A DNA stretch of 64,000 nt from Lineus longissimus (taxonomy: Eukaryota > Nemertea > Pilidiophora > Heteronemertea > Lineidae), in NCBI RefSeq assembly GCF_910592395.1, contig NC_088325.1:12218109-12282108 (forward strand). The letters are read 5' to 3'. This document shows, one piece after another, positions 1-11,760 of this stretch. Below the pieces are notes generated by a model, which was not told the DNA's origin, searched no databases, and was given only the letters and a program-made list of their open reading frames with translations. Each line of letters opens with the position of its first letter. Position 1 is the stretch's first letter. A program made the translations under genes and the position numbers.

Positions 1-1794
1 CACTAAACAATATTGGGTGATTTTTAGTTCAAAAGTCTGAACAAAATGGAGACCTTGAAAGAAAGATCAATCAATGTAACATTATTCTTTTCTATCTAAT
101 CATAATTATTTCATCATTTACCATAATATCATAAAAAATGTGTAATTTTAACCAACTTGTTTATAGTTGCTCTGCTCCGTAGCTTTGCAAACACTCCACT
201 ATTGATAGGATCATAAATGGCCTGCAATGTCATCTGCCAGTCTCTTGAGAAAACATTCTGCTCGCATTACCCTGAAATTGCTGCAGTAATCTGTTGATGC
301 AGTCCGCCATTACGCCGCATTACTAATGTACAGGGGTAACAGGTGTCTTCAGGGATTAGCTTATTAAATAATGATTTTTTTGTGGGAGAACTTAATGGTA
401 TAGTATTGTAGAGGGTGCAGTTTATTTCCATAAAAATCACTTCGGCATCCAAATGAATTATTTTTAAGCAGCAAAAAGTTTACGTTTGTAAGGGTACCAC
501 CAACAACAGATACAAAAGACAAAATGCAGGTTACCTGCTTCAACCAAAATATACATGTTCCACAGACAGTCACAGATGGTCGTGCCACCTCATCAAGCCA
601 ATATGTAATGTTTACAAGTTAAGAAATGGTTAAAGCCAGACACAGTCGCCACAGAAATGCACAAGGTTCCTGAGCGTTCATTCAGCATGTACGGAAATGC
701 ACAAGGAACTCAGGTGTCTACCTGCCATTCCATAATTGTATCAATTTGATTTTTTTCTCCTCCTAAGTGATGGATTGGTGTCTGTTAACTTGAAGACTCC
801 TGTACGGAGATTGGTGGTCAGGCTTTATTGATGTCCTGGAGCGTGGGGGGTGGCTTCTTGAATACCTGTCGTTGTGTAAGCAATAATCATAGAATAGGGT
901 TTTCCTGGTGGAGAATTATGTTATAGATTTAATGGGGTTTCTCTGACATTTTTGTGGTATGTTGTATTGGCATGATTGAGGACAGGTAGTCATACAGGGG
1001 ACAGGCAGACTTAAACTGGGGTTCTTCCTGCTGCTTGTTTTGCATTTCCCACTTGCTTGCGGAGCAGGCTGATGCACAGCTTGATGAGGCAGGCTCCTCA
1101 GTGTGACATGTTTTTTTGGTGTGTCACAGACAGTGCAAGAGTTTGTTTGGCCTTCTTTCCGTATTCTGTGAGGCAACAGGGTTTGCCACTAGTTGGTCTA
1201 GCTGTGGAAAAACCTGACACAGGCTTGGTGATATAGGTCTTGAACCTTACTTCGACAGCGTGCATATCTTGGTCAATTTGAAGTTGGGTTTAATTTCAGG
1301 GATATTTGGAGTTCTTTTTGTGTAAAAAATACCCTGTATTACAAACAAAAATGATCAATTTACTCTTCTTCCAGTAAATGTAGGTATAGCACTGTACAGT
1401 TGTACACATCGACTAAATGTTCAGCCCACTTCATAGACATCCTAACAGATAATAGTACATGTATCATCTGCAATAAGAGCACTTGGTATTGTTGTCTGAT
1501 TCGTGAGCATTGAAATGTATTGTCAATAAAACTACGGAAGCGAGTGGAATTTTATTTTACCATTTTGAACTCACTGAGCAAAGCTTGATTGGTTAGTAGG
1601 ATAGAAATTGTCACATCCGATTTCTCAAAAGGACTAAAGTTAACAGGATTGACACTCTTGAATACAAGATGAGGCTATTCTTGTACATGTATGGAATCTG
1701 TATACAAGTAAGAGATATTTCCAATGGTAGTGTTCTTTTTAGCTTGCCTGTGGTATTTGTCTTCTTTGTGCATTATGCCCAGATGATTCTGGCA
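1..1794. other. Unique non-coding sequence
   Basis: No gene, RNA or clear mobile element is visible. Short open frames on both strands lack splice context and protein texture. The 14-bp word beginning GAAATGCACAAGG occurs twice about 41 bp apart near 651 and 692. A TACATGTA octamer lies at 1456-1463 and another at 1684-1691. Confidence 0.55.
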
Positions 1795-1850
1795 TTTTTA
1801 GCTCACCTCTTAGCAGAGGTGAGCTTATCCCATACCGTGGCGTCCGTCGT

Positions 1851-1909
<59 letters not shown>

Positions 1910-2950
1910 CGTCGTCCGTTAGCAGGGCACGTTTCGTAACTGTTAAAGCTATTGAGTTGAAACTTAGTACACATGTACCCTTATGTAATGACACCTTGGA
2001 GACCAAGTTTCGGTCCGATTCGTTTCATGGTTTGGCCACCAGGGGGCCAAACGTTAAAAGTGAAAATATGCAATATCTCCCTTAATAGTAGTTAGGAAAT
2101 TTTGAAAAAAATATGGTAGGTACTTCTAGCAAAGGTGCATCATATATCCTCCGGGTTTTTGATTTGACCTCCTTTTCAAGGTCACAGAGGTCAAATGGTG
2201 TAAATTGGCCGTTAGGATGTAACGATGGCACGTTTCTAAACTGCAATGACTATTGATACCAAATTTGGTACACATTTACCCCTTAGTCAGGTGATCTCAG
2301 GGACCGAAGTTTGGTCCAATATGATTCACCACTTGACCACCAGGGGGCAAAATCCAAAAACCTTAAAAATGTGATTGTTCCTTAACTTCTTGCCCGATTG
2401 CCACCAATTTGATATCATGGGTACATCCAACCACCATACAGTATATGTCACACAGGTTTTTAATTTGACCTTCTTGTCAAGGTCACAGAGGTCAAATGGC
2501 GTAAATTCGCCGTCAGGCCGTAACTATGGCACGTTTCTTAACTGCAATGACTATTGATCACAAATTAAGTACACATGTACCCCTTGGTCAGGTGATCTCA
2601 GGTACCGAAGTTTGGTGCGATCTGATTTGCCGTTTGGCCTCCAGGGAGGGGGCCAAATCCTAAATTCTTCAAAATGCCATTATTCCTAGTAATGACTTGC
2701 CCGATTGGCACCAATTTTATATCATAGGTACATCTAATTCTAACAACCATTCAGTGTGTCACCCGGGTCTTCTTTGATTTGACCTACTTTTCAAGGTCAC
2801 AGAGGTCGAATGTACTGTAAATTGGCCATTTTGGGGAAATTGTAATTGCTTGGACCTACATCAAACCTAACACTACATGACACAATACCATGCTCTTTAT
2901 CCATCTTTCCTCCACATGAGGTGAGCACAATGGCCCTGGCCATTTCATTA
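1795..2950 (+). repeat. CGT-core interspersed repeat, copy 1
   Basis: The 5' end is a perfect hairpin: AGCTCACCTC (1800-1809) and GAGGTGAGCT (1816-1825) around a 6-nt loop. A CGT microsatellite follows, then about three diverged monomers of 301 bp, set by the shared word GCACGTTT at 1927, 2228 and 2529. The 3' end is GGTGAGCACAATGGCC plus a GC-rich short palindrome near 2920-2950; copies at 49-50.3 kb and 62.7 kb end the same way. The opposing GCTCACC and GGTGAGC borders suggest a terminal-inverted-repeat or Helitron-like element, but no transposase or target-site duplication was found, so the class is open. Each monomer holds a CCACCAGGGGGC core and an AGGTCA half-site cluster. Confidence 0.85.
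1841..1919 (+). repeat. CGT trinucleotide microsatellite
   Basis: A run of CGT (GTC) triplets interrupted by CCGT units at both ends lies inside copy 1 of the CGT-core repeat. It produces spurious poly-arginine open frames on both strands. The copy at 48981-49069 sits at the equivalent place, so the array belongs to the element and is not an independent slippage event. Confidence 0.9.
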
Positions 2951-3608
2951 TCATCATTTGTCCTAAACCCTTTAAATTTGATATGCAGCCACATTTTAGG
3001 CATCTACACATTGACAAAAATGTATGTCAATGTGACCTACTTTTCAGGTTTAAGTAGGTCAAGGTGATAAAACTCTATCTGGTCACATCTCAAGAAACAT
3101 TCTCCGAGTCTTCAAATGTATGTTATTGACAAATTTGGTCAAGCTTAACATTGTGAGAGACCTCATTTCCAAGGTCACATAGGCTTAAACGTTGACTTGT
3201 CAACTTTATTTATAGGTTGAGTTTGATCATGTCAATGTACAATGCATGTTTTCTGCTAGCTCTTCTGAAATCATTTATCATGTTCTATTATCATCAAGGC
3301 AATGTCTGTTCATGCGCACAGCACAAAGCGATCGATCAAATGCACCAGAGTCAACAGGTGACTAGAGGCATGAAGATAGCGATCGAATATACAGCTAACT
3401 TGCCAACGTCCCTTGGTAGTTTTTGTCACTGCCAAGGTGATCAATTAAGTGAGCTGATCGTCCGCTCGGGAGAGTTGTGCTGACCCGCTATGACATAGTT
3501 TCACAGGTTCGTTAATGGCTTTACTGGGAGCATGTGGTTCTTGATGAAATTCATTTGAAAAGTTGTTGCTCTAATTGTTGAAGGTGACGATCATCTGTGA
3601 CAGTATTG
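2951..3608. other. Repeat-like tail, then unique sequence
   Basis: From 2951 to about 3200 the sequence keeps phrases of the upstream repeat (GACCTACTTTTCAGG, AAGGTCACATAGG) but does not align as a clean monomer. It may be an older truncated copy of the same family. Beyond about 3210 nothing recognisable is seen; an open frame at 3217-3483 has no supporting features. Confidence 0.4.
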
Positions 3609-3853
3609 GCAGGGGCAGCGGTAGCGCAGTGGAAGAGAGTCGGCCTCATGATCAGGAGGTAGTGGGTTCGACTCCCGGCCGAGTCACTGCTTTGTTCCCC
3701 TACTGGTCGAGTTGAAGTGAGCACCTTTTGGTTGCTCCTTGAAACCCCTGATTGATTTCTGTGGAGACCGGGGTAATAATAGGATATCCCAAAGCGCTTT
3801 GAGCGAGAACTATAGTGTCACGGAATTGCGCTATATAAAAGACTCATTATTAT
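3609..3853 (+). repeat. tRNA-derived SINE, full-length form
   Basis: The head has an A box (TAGCGCAGTGG, 3622-3632) and a perfect B box (GGTTCGACTCC, 3665-3675). The anticodon-loop position reads CTCATGATC, giving CAT, so an elongator tRNA-Met ancestor fits. The body runs about 150 bp and ends with AAGCGCTTTGAGCG followed by GCGCTATATAAAAG and a short ATT-rich tail, a 3' end shared by many invertebrate and fish SINEs. It is not a functional tRNA: the acceptor arms do not pair and the tail continues. Confidence 0.8.
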
Positions 3854-3859
3854 ATCAGA

Positions 3860-3925
3860 GTGATCCATTGCCTAGTGTTTAGAGCATCAGGCTCATAATC
3901 AGATGGCATGAGTTTAATCCCAACG
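3860..3925 (+). repeat. Second tRNA-Met-like SINE head
   Basis: Immediately after the first SINE lies a more decayed tRNA-like stretch with a loop CTCATAATC (anticodon CAT) and a degraded B box (AGTTTAATCCC). It is probably an older SINE copy of the same origin. The body after 3925 is not clearly defined. Confidence 0.55.
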
Positions 3926-4781
3926 AATCTCTAAAGGTTCCTTGCACCTTGTAAGAATGCCAGGGCAAGCTAGCGACATCATCCTTAGGTCCTTTGCTGC
4001 TAAGGGTGAACAACATCTTGACGCCGCCGGTGTATAGCTGATATGAAAAAGTGTCAAATTTCCCTGCATAACAAAGAATATGTTGTCTGCTCATATGACA
4101 TACATCAGCAATTCAGACTTTGACGTATTCTATCAGGCAACAGTATAATCACATTTGAAAATCTGTTATCTCTTGATGCACTACCAGTATCTCCTTCAAC
4201 GTGTTCATGACACTACTCTGTCTCCAGGGTCGGAAAACTTGACTGATATCGCTCTCCTTCTCATCCCTCTCGAGGAAATCTCTCTTCACATCAGGCACCG
4301 TCACTCGACATTGATGGAATATATTGATGGTGAAATTTTAATCTCAACAATTTCCTATGTCGGGAATCTCATAAAGATATCCAACTAATGGCTTTGGTGT
4401 GAACAAGTGTATTGCTAATTGATGGCAATTTGTTAGCAAGCGGAGCTGTTTAATTTGTTATTAAGCTGAAGGAGGTAGTTTTTGATAAAGATGCACCGCC
4501 CTTAAAAAGAGAAAGAATGGATTGGCACCATTTGCTGTATTCATATGAATTTGTCTTATTGTTGAATTATCATACTTTATTTGAATGAAGAATTAGCAAT
4601 GAAGTCTAGCCTCGTGAAGTAACGCAAGGACAGAAGCTCCCTTGCACTTAGGTTTGGGTGAAATGGTGGAATTATAACAAGTTTCTCAACCAGAATGACT
4701 GTTGTCTATGAAAGGTCACTACGGTGAGCAGAATGGCCACCGACTGTTTCATTCTTCGACAGTTAAGTGCCATATAGCAAT
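3926..4781. other. No recognised feature
   Basis: Possible remnant of the preceding SINE body to about 4090, then unique AT-rich sequence. Open frames here are short and unsupported. Confidence 0.5.
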
Positions 4782-5015
4782 CCAATGTCAGCTCTTCGCT
4801 CTCAATAGAATTACACCATTGAAGACTCTAATTGAAAAAAAACAAAAGCAAAAGCTAATAAGAAAATTTAGGATTCCTTCGAATTCCTTAACAACATGTA
4901 TTCAAATGCATTTCACTCTACAAATGCTAACTTTACTGCCTTCTTTTTAACCAATGTCAGCTCTTTGCTCAATAGAATTAACCTCTTGAAGACACGTTAG
5001 ACTCTCAATTTCATT
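4782..5015. repeat. Diverged tandem duplication, period about 169 bp
   Basis: The phrase CCAATGTCAGCTCTT...CTCAATAGAATTA...TTGAAGAC appears at 4782 and again at 4951, with small indels. Only about 60 bp per copy is still clearly alignable. Confidence 0.6.
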
Positions 5016-8000
5016 GTGAAGATTAGCTGGCAGATTATATGTATCAATGTAGCCATTTAGCAGCTCATCGCCAGCTTGTAACGATAATGCTATTTATGTG
5101 TCAATTAGCATGCTATCATGCGATTGATTCTTAACCCATGGATTTTCTGTCAGCGGTTTCGATCGGTTGTCAGGTTGAATGTCTTACTTTCCTAAGGTGT
5201 AAAAGCTGGTGATGTTTCTGTAAAATAGAATTCACTTGCTTAGCTCTCTGTAGAAATTCTCACTGGATGTGGTCTATAATACTCTGGAGAATATTCCATA
5301 TCTTGAAGTTCATGGCTTCTTTAATATACTCTGGGAAGAGCAGGCCTCTTCATTCAGACAGATTGTTAGTCATTGTGAAGTAAAGCAGAAGAAAATGCAA
5401 CCATTGACACTATATGAGCATGATGAATGCCTAAGAATAACAAGTATATCATATCTCCTTCTTGTCGTAAAGAACCACTCCTCCTGTCAACAAATACCAG
5501 AGGTCATGGCTAAAATGATCATTCAGAAAGAGCAATGAAGAATCTGAGGAGTGCCTGTCCTTTTGTTCCTTGGTATCACTGACACAGATAAAGTCAACAT
5601 GACCTTTAAAAAGACTTTGAAGTTTGTCTTGAAAAACATAAAAGCGAATAGTAATATTGTAATGTAGTTGACGAAGATAGGATTACTCAATAAGGCTATG
5701 ATACTATTACTCTATTTCAACTCTTGAGACGGAAAATGCATCAGCTATGTCAGAAAAGAAATGGAGATGAAGTTTTGACAAGACATTCTTAAAAAAATAA
5801 TTGATTTTGTCAATGGTATAATATTGGAGCTTATGGGATAATCCGCAAAAAGTTGTCTCAGCTTAGACAGATAAAATTGTTTGCTTCACCATATGTTGTT
5901 TTGTTGTCATTCGTATTTGAGACTTGAACAATATCCTAGCATTTCTGTTTAGTCTGACTCTTCCGAATTCTGGCAATGCTTATTAAGTGACTTTACTTCT
6001 TTTTAGATGCTGCAGTTAACCGGCAAGTCCAGCAGGATGTCACTTATGCAAAAGTAACTATGTAGGGAGTCGCTAATGAAGGCTTATTCAAAAAGAGCTA
6101 CATCTACTTCAACAGAGAAGATTCTATTGTAGATTTTGGGGGGACGATTAGTAATATTCTACGCAGGTCCGAATGCAAAGATGTATTAATGTATTGAAAG
6201 ATCTTTGCAATGTTGGCACGATGAATTCGTATGAGCTGTCACGCAAAATGTCAAGCAACCTGGCATATTTCTGAAATTGACTGATACCATAGTGCACAAT
6301 TGAATGAAAACACCATTTATAGTCCACAATAAAAGACCTGGCCGAAGCTTTTCTGAGAAATTGTTCAGAAGGGTGTAATGCACTCCTTAAGCCCCCCAAA
6401 TTTCACCAGTCACAAAAGATCTGGTGGGTCTATTGTTGTTTGAATTATGTTCCTTTCTCTACTAGTAGCTAAGTTGATTGGGCACCGTGGATACAGACCA
6501 AAGCAGATAAACAATGGAAATGGCTAAGATACCTCTAGTTGCGTCCCGAACTCCCATACATATATTTATCTTCAATGACCTGGCAATTTGATCACAATGC
6601 AATAGAATTAAAGCTATTGAACTGCCTTCCCTGACGGTGTAATTAGGCAGAAATGTTAAATCTAGCAACGATGTGGCACATGCTCTACTAGTCGCAAACC
6701 TTACTCCATGTCTAATGCGCTCTAATTCAATCATAGCATTCACAAAAAACACTAGTTGAATTCCTAATGGCAAATGCCTGTTAGAACCCGGTGCATGTTT
6801 TCAAGAGAATGTTAAGGCAGGGCAAAAAAATATTCCAATTGCTTGAAACCAGCTAATCGAGTAAATTTGTGTTGGGGTTTGAATTAAGACAGATGGCAAT
6901 TTAAAGATTTCAGATTCAGGAAATGGTGTTCTTTTAACATGTTTAATAAGAATGCAAAGTTCTGTTTTCTTAAACATGCTTTTTGTCTTTGGGGATAGTT
7001 ACATTTCTGTGTTTATTCCTGGGTTGTGGTGCTTGTTAGTTTAATTTAATTATAATTTTGGTGCTTTAAACCATTATTTCTCATCAGAGTTTTCAAATCG
7101 CGTAGCATAGCAGTCAAATTGAAGATTGTACTAATGTACATGTATATAATTATATAAATCTTTGTATTGTATTTTATTGTTGAATTGCCCTATCCATCTG
7201 CCAGAACGTTCCCAGGCATTTGTGTGGGCAATGTTGACTAGGTCTTAGACTTAATATAAGAATTGACTAAAAGGACACTGCATAAAACAGATGGCACCTT
7301 GGCATTCCGAACTCAAGTTGTTTGAAAACAGGCCCATTAAGAGTTGAGAAACGTACAGAAGAGCATCATCATTTGCAAACTTTGCCCACTTAAAGCAAAT
7401 TTCATTCATGCAATATAATGCCTGTCCTGTGTACCTCAGTTGTTATCAAAGCAGTTGATGAATGATCAAGTCATCTATGCAAGTTTCTAAATGAAGCTTA
7501 TTTTGGACCATATGTATTGTCCATCTGTTCAAAAGGCTGAATCCAGCTAACTGGTCTGTACCAAATGTCTAAACAGCTGAACGAAAATGAGAAAGTATAC
7601 GCTGTCTTGGGAGTGAAATGTAAAAAGTAGGCTAAAGCGATGGTCATGTGCTATCCCCTTTAATGTAATGAGCTTAATCAGCTTTGTCACCCCTTCTGGC
7701 TCTCGGTTAGGACTGCCCTAGGCTCCATCATGTATAAACCAAATAGAGTTGAGCTATTTTCATTATGTATCACTTAGGAGGGAGCCTCGAAATTTGATTA
7801 CCTTCCAGTGTTGTGTGGTCAGCAGCACCTTTGGTCATTCACTGCGGTACCACTTTGAGCTTGTTTTCTGTGGCAGCTGGTTAAGGCTTTAGATAGTTGA
7901 GTGGTTACTGAAATGCCTCAAAAACAGTACATGTGGCTTGTTAAAGAAATATCAAATTTGCAATAATCACCACTGGTATCAGAAATTGCCCCAATAAACA

Positions 8001-8359
8001 AAATACCCATTACAACCTGATCTTGATGCACCCTTGAGCCAATAATGCCAATCAGATACAAGTTACAGCCAACCCGCCTCCGGTTTACCAAAGCCACTTC
8101 CAGCAATACCACAAGCCATACTGATTTAAGCTAATAAACCTGCCTTTTGTCGCTGAAAAAACCTCAGATCATCTTCCTAGCTGAGCGCATGACATGACCA
8201 ACTAATGCCTGCAGAAAAACACTCACCATTACTCCAGAGTAATTAGTTCATTGTCTAAGGGGAGCTCATCTTCTTCTGGGGAAAGTAGCTTTATTATGTT
8301 TGCTGAGATAAGGTAGCATGGTCAAAGGGGGTTTATTACTCCAAGAGACTTGTCCTATT
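5016..8359. other. Unique non-coding sequence
   Basis: No repeat family of this window recurs here. A pyrimidine-rich acceptor at 6006 is followed by a short open frame to a possible donor GTAACT at 6054, too little to call an exon. The minus-strand open frame at 6462-6773 has no homology I recognise. TACATGTA at 7137-7144. Confidence 0.5.
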
Positions 8360-8374
8360 GGGGGGGGGGGGGGG
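8360..8374 (+). repeat. Poly-G run of 15
   Basis: Fifteen consecutive G residues, rare in a 60% AT background. It could form G-quadruplex structures or simply be a mononucleotide slippage tract; read length errors are common at such sites. Confidence 0.9.
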
Positions 8375-9699
8375 TAGTACGGTGTGGGGATTGAAGCGGT
8401 CTAGGAACGGAAGATTATCGATTGCGGCAATTCAACTTCCAGTTGTAGTGGTTGATAATATATATTTCAGTGTTTGCGATGAATAGTTTTGTAGTCTGGT
8501 ATTTGCTTACAGCTGCAAGAGCATGACCTACATGGCCTTGTCATCATATACCGACAGAATCATGACTGAGCAATATTGCCAACCTATTTAAATTTTCAAC
8601 CCATCTGATTAAAGATGAGTTATTACTTCCTTTACATTGAATATTGCTTATATTGAGTGATCTGAATCAGGTTCAAACTAGGATTACACACCCTCCAATA
8701 GCAGGACATTGGATCAGAGTAGATTGAGTGTCTTTTAGGAATGATACAAAGACCTGCTGCGGGAGGATGAGATTGGGTGGTTGAGAAATAAAGTCTGAAG
8801 GAACACAAACATATTGGCACATTCCAATCAGTATTGGCACAGTCCCATCAGTTCATTATTATTCAACATGGTCGTTGATATTAACCAAGCATGTCACAGA
8901 AAAAAACTCACCTCTTAAACAAATTGAACATGTTACAGACAAGGATAGTGTTGCATGGCTCTAGTTTTCATACGCAAGCCAAAGAAATGCTTTCACAGTC
9001 AGTTTTGTGTGATGCAGTTCTAAATGCGCCAAACCATCACGCGATAACCACCTATTATAGCATGCCATGAAACCTCTTGAGGGTGTTCAACATGTTTGAG
9101 ACTAGGTTCTGCATGGCTGTAGCTTTCATCCGCATAAATGTGCATTGATCCAATAGCAAAAAACGCATGCCAAAGACAGTTGCCCGCACAACCTGTTCCA
9201 CAGTGTCCTTGTCAATGCGGCATTGCCATTCTTCCAAAGAAGAGAGCTATTCATAATCATATTGCCTATCAGATAAGCAAAGAAAAAACTGTACATCCTG
9301 GTGAATTATTGAATAATCCTGAATACACTTCCTCTTGAATAGGTTTGTGATCGCTTGCATATTGAAGGAGCAGGAGATGAAGTCGTTGCTTTGGCTTTGA
9401 TGATGCTAAAATAGGTTGTTGCAATTTGCGTATGGGGTGGCATCAGCACATTTACGCTGCATTCACTGGCTATAATGAGAAGAAAATCATATTCTTACGT
9501 GACTTTGCTGACCTTGTGAGTGTGAGGTACACAAATGTGGTTTGCGGGCATTTTTCTCTGCTCATTCAGAAGATTTGCCTAGGTCCAGCGAGAGTGAGGT
9601 TCTGGAACTTCTAGGAGTAGGGTATGTCTCGGAAATATGAGAATGAAGAGTGATTGTGAGAGGCAGTATGCCCATGTGGTCCTCGTGCCTGATGTCTGG
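8375..9699. repeat. Non-coding stretch with a 158-bp duplication
   Basis: The phrase TGCATGGCT(C/G)TAG followed by TTTCATACGCA or TTTCATCCGCA occurs at 8952 and 9110, with flanking words also shared (ACATGTT, CCAAAGA). This is a diverged tandem duplication of about 158 bp. A 20-bp duplication (TATTGGCACA...TCAG) lies at about 8812-8851. Nothing else is seen. Confidence 0.5.
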
Positions 9700-9770
9700 A
9701 CTTATGGCACGGTAGAACACTGGCCTTGTTAGCAAGAGGTCGTAGGTTTGAATCTCGGCACGGTTACAAC
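9700..9770 (+). repeat. tRNA-like SINE head (Thr/Asn-like)
   Basis: An A-box-like segment (GGCACGGTAGAACAC) is followed by CTGGCCTTGTTAGC at the anticodon arm and a B box GGTTTGAATCT near 9745. It resembles tRNA-Thr(TGT) most, with mismatched arms. A SINE body probably continues to about 10050 but no defined tail was recognised. Confidence 0.55.
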
Positions 9771-10171
9771 ACCACCAATGAATTGTGCTCCATGCTTTTA
9801 GCTTCAATTTTCAGAACGAGTCACCCAGTAGTTTACCTTTATTCCATGGTTTACTGGTGATCAACAGCAACGAATCGTAATATACCCGGCGTCTGCCTTG
9901 AACCCATCGTACAATATCTCGAGTGAGGAATTACACTAGTGATCCATCAGCGACATTCAGGCTGTTGCTTCCTGATGACCGGTTTAGTCATGCTGGGCCA
10001 TGCCTGCGGGTGATGGCTCTTAAACTGCAACCGGATGCTCTCTGGTTGAAGGGTTACACTAAACTGAAAAGTGTTCCTGAGTCGCCCTTGCTGACATGAA
10101 GTGGCTATCATTGTCTAAGACTGAAGAGGTTAGATTTCCTTACCCATACATGTGCATCAATTCAAATATCG
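9771..10171. other. Possible SINE body, otherwise unassigned
   Basis: Moderately CpG-containing sequence downstream of the tRNA-like head. No second copy of this body is visible in the window, so its limits cannot be set. Confidence 0.4.
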
Positions 10172-10361
10172 CTAGCATATCAGTACTTTAAACAAGACAG
10201 ATGCAAGTCAACCCCAGCCACCCTGATGATGAAGCCTAGAGGGGCAGAAACGCGCTTCGGTGGAGCAACACAACAGCCCAACAATAGGGACCGATGGACA
10301 TTGTTGTAAACTACAGTGACGGTATCCAGTTTTACTTCTACTATTCTAGCATATCAGTACT
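10172..10361 (+). mobile_element. 158-bp insertion between 16-bp direct repeats
   Basis: CTAGCATATCAGTACT occurs perfectly at 10172-10187 and 10346-10361, so 10188-10345 is very likely a young insertion with a 16-bp target-site duplication. That length suits retrotransposition by target-primed reverse transcription. The insert has no open frame and no poly-A tail. It contains CTGATGA (10223-10229) and GAAA (10247-10250), the two conserved strands of a hammerhead ribozyme, with CCACC (10218-10222) able to pair with GGTGG (10259-10263) as stem I and GCCT/GGGC (10234-10237, 10242-10245) as stem II. Stem III is poorly formed. Penelope-like elements and retrozymes carry such ribozymes, which suggests a short non-autonomous relative. 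Confidence 0.7.
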
Positions 10362-10594
10362 CATGAGCCAATTTAAATGGGAGTGAGAAAGTAGGTGTGC
10401 CCTGGGGTATTGAGAATATAGAACTGAATGAAGCCGGGTAAATATGGCTTGTGTGCTTGCAAGTAGACCAACTAGTATGATTGTCATATTCTAGATCACT
10501 GACAGGAAAGGCACCAATTAAAGCTGGGGTATTTCAAAGGCTGTCAAATGTTCTTGGGGAGATCTAGAGTAACGAGCTACACAAGTTGGGCTAT

Positions 10595-10660
10595 TGGAGT
10601 GGCCGAGTCGAAACATCTGCGCCTGTCACTGCTGAGGTCGCGGGTTTGATTCTCGGTCAA
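10595..10660 (+). repeat. tRNA-like SINE head (Ser/Leu type)
   Basis: GGAGTGGCCGAGTCG resembles the 5' part and A box of a class II tRNA (Ser or Leu), and GGGTTTGATTC near 10642 matches a B box. The variable arm is short and the acceptor arms do not pair, so it is a SINE head or tRNA pseudogene. Confidence 0.55.
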
Positions 10661-11548
10661 TCTCGGTGTAATCATGTGATAGAGGGACGACTCTCTTCGT
10701 CAGCTTATGTTCCTCCGGGTCTCTGGTTTAATCCTACTTAGCGTTGCAAATCCCCAAATATTGCTTACAGAGCTAATAATGCCGTAGTAAACTACATGTA
10801 TGATAGGATAGCTTTTATTTCATGCAGTCAAAACTCTTCTCTTTCCGGAATGAGTTGAGACCTGGCTGACAAGTGGCTATCACTCACCGGAAACCATCTA
10901 TGAGCCCATGACACTTCCTTGATCGATGCTGAAAGACTCTATACCAACTTGACAGGTTTCATCAATCTTGGCAAAATATCTTTAGAGTAATAGCGGCACT
11001 TTTACGTATTGGTTAATACTATGGCTTGGCATAATGTCAGGGCATCGGTTTGTGTGGGATGTTGCAGATCTGTCAAGTTTCTTCTATTTTGATAACCGAT
11101 CTTGGCATGGAGCCGGCACGGATCGAGGGGAGGTGTAAAGGTAAATAGGCTGCCCTCCCCTGACACCTAACTTTTGGAAAGATGTCCATTCAGTTTACAA
11201 ACCTTTGCGAATACTCAAGTAAGCTACTGATTGAAAATATATATCCTGACCTATCTATATCTTTCAATCAAGTTAATATCGACAAAACTATTGATGCCAT
11301 TTCATCATTACAGTTTGTATTCCGGTATAGTGAATTTTTAACTCCGATAGAAATATCCACATGCTAGTCATGTAGGCAGATACTGCGCTAGTATCGAAAA
11401 ATGTTAGCGTAATGCATTTACTATGGATCAATGCTGTGGTCTCTTTTGCAAAAGATTCATTAGAGGATAAAGATTTTTATACGACTTGGTCAAATGTGGG
11501 ATGAATTTTAACCAAAAAAGTGGTACCAAGGTGAACAAACCAGTACCT
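10661..11548. other. No recognised feature
   Basis: Unique sequence, possibly beginning with the body of the preceding SINE. TACATGTA at 10793-10800. Confidence 0.5.
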
Positions 11549-11760
11549 TAAGGGTTGACAACAGGTGCCACCATTTTGTCTAGAACTTGAAATCCTAAAG
11601 CAATATGAGTTTCTTAAAAAGGAAGTGAGGCTGCTCTCTGGAAAACAAAGAACATACTCCCACCCTTGAAATTCACTTCAATTTGAAAGAGTTCTGATTG
11701 CTTTTGGATAAGTTATAGCATAAAGAGTGATACCTATTTGTCAACCCTAAACATTAACAT
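11549..11760. mobile_element. Palindromic MITE family P, copy 1
   Basis: Left arm TTAAGGGTTGACAACAGG with CCACCATTTTG and CTAGAACTTGAAATCC; right arm CTCCCACCCTTGAAATT... ending GTCAACCCTAA. The two arms are inverted copies, so the whole element can fold into one long hairpin around a loop with TCTGGAAAACAAAGAA. No coding sequence. Seven further full or half copies lie in the window. The ends are TTAA or close to it, as for elements that insert at TTAA. Confidence 0.8.

Noticed and set aside
1669-2085. 138-codon plus-strand frame with a long poly-arginine run
   Set aside because: The arginine run is the CGT microsatellite and the rest is repeat monomer; the same artefact appears on the minus strand (1803-2006) and at 48945-49226.
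6007-6053. Short exon after CTTTACTTCTTTTTAG with an open frame reading DAAVNRQVQQDVTYAK
   Set aside because: The donor GTAACT is weak, the length is 47 nt, and all three frames are open over most of it, so it carries little information.
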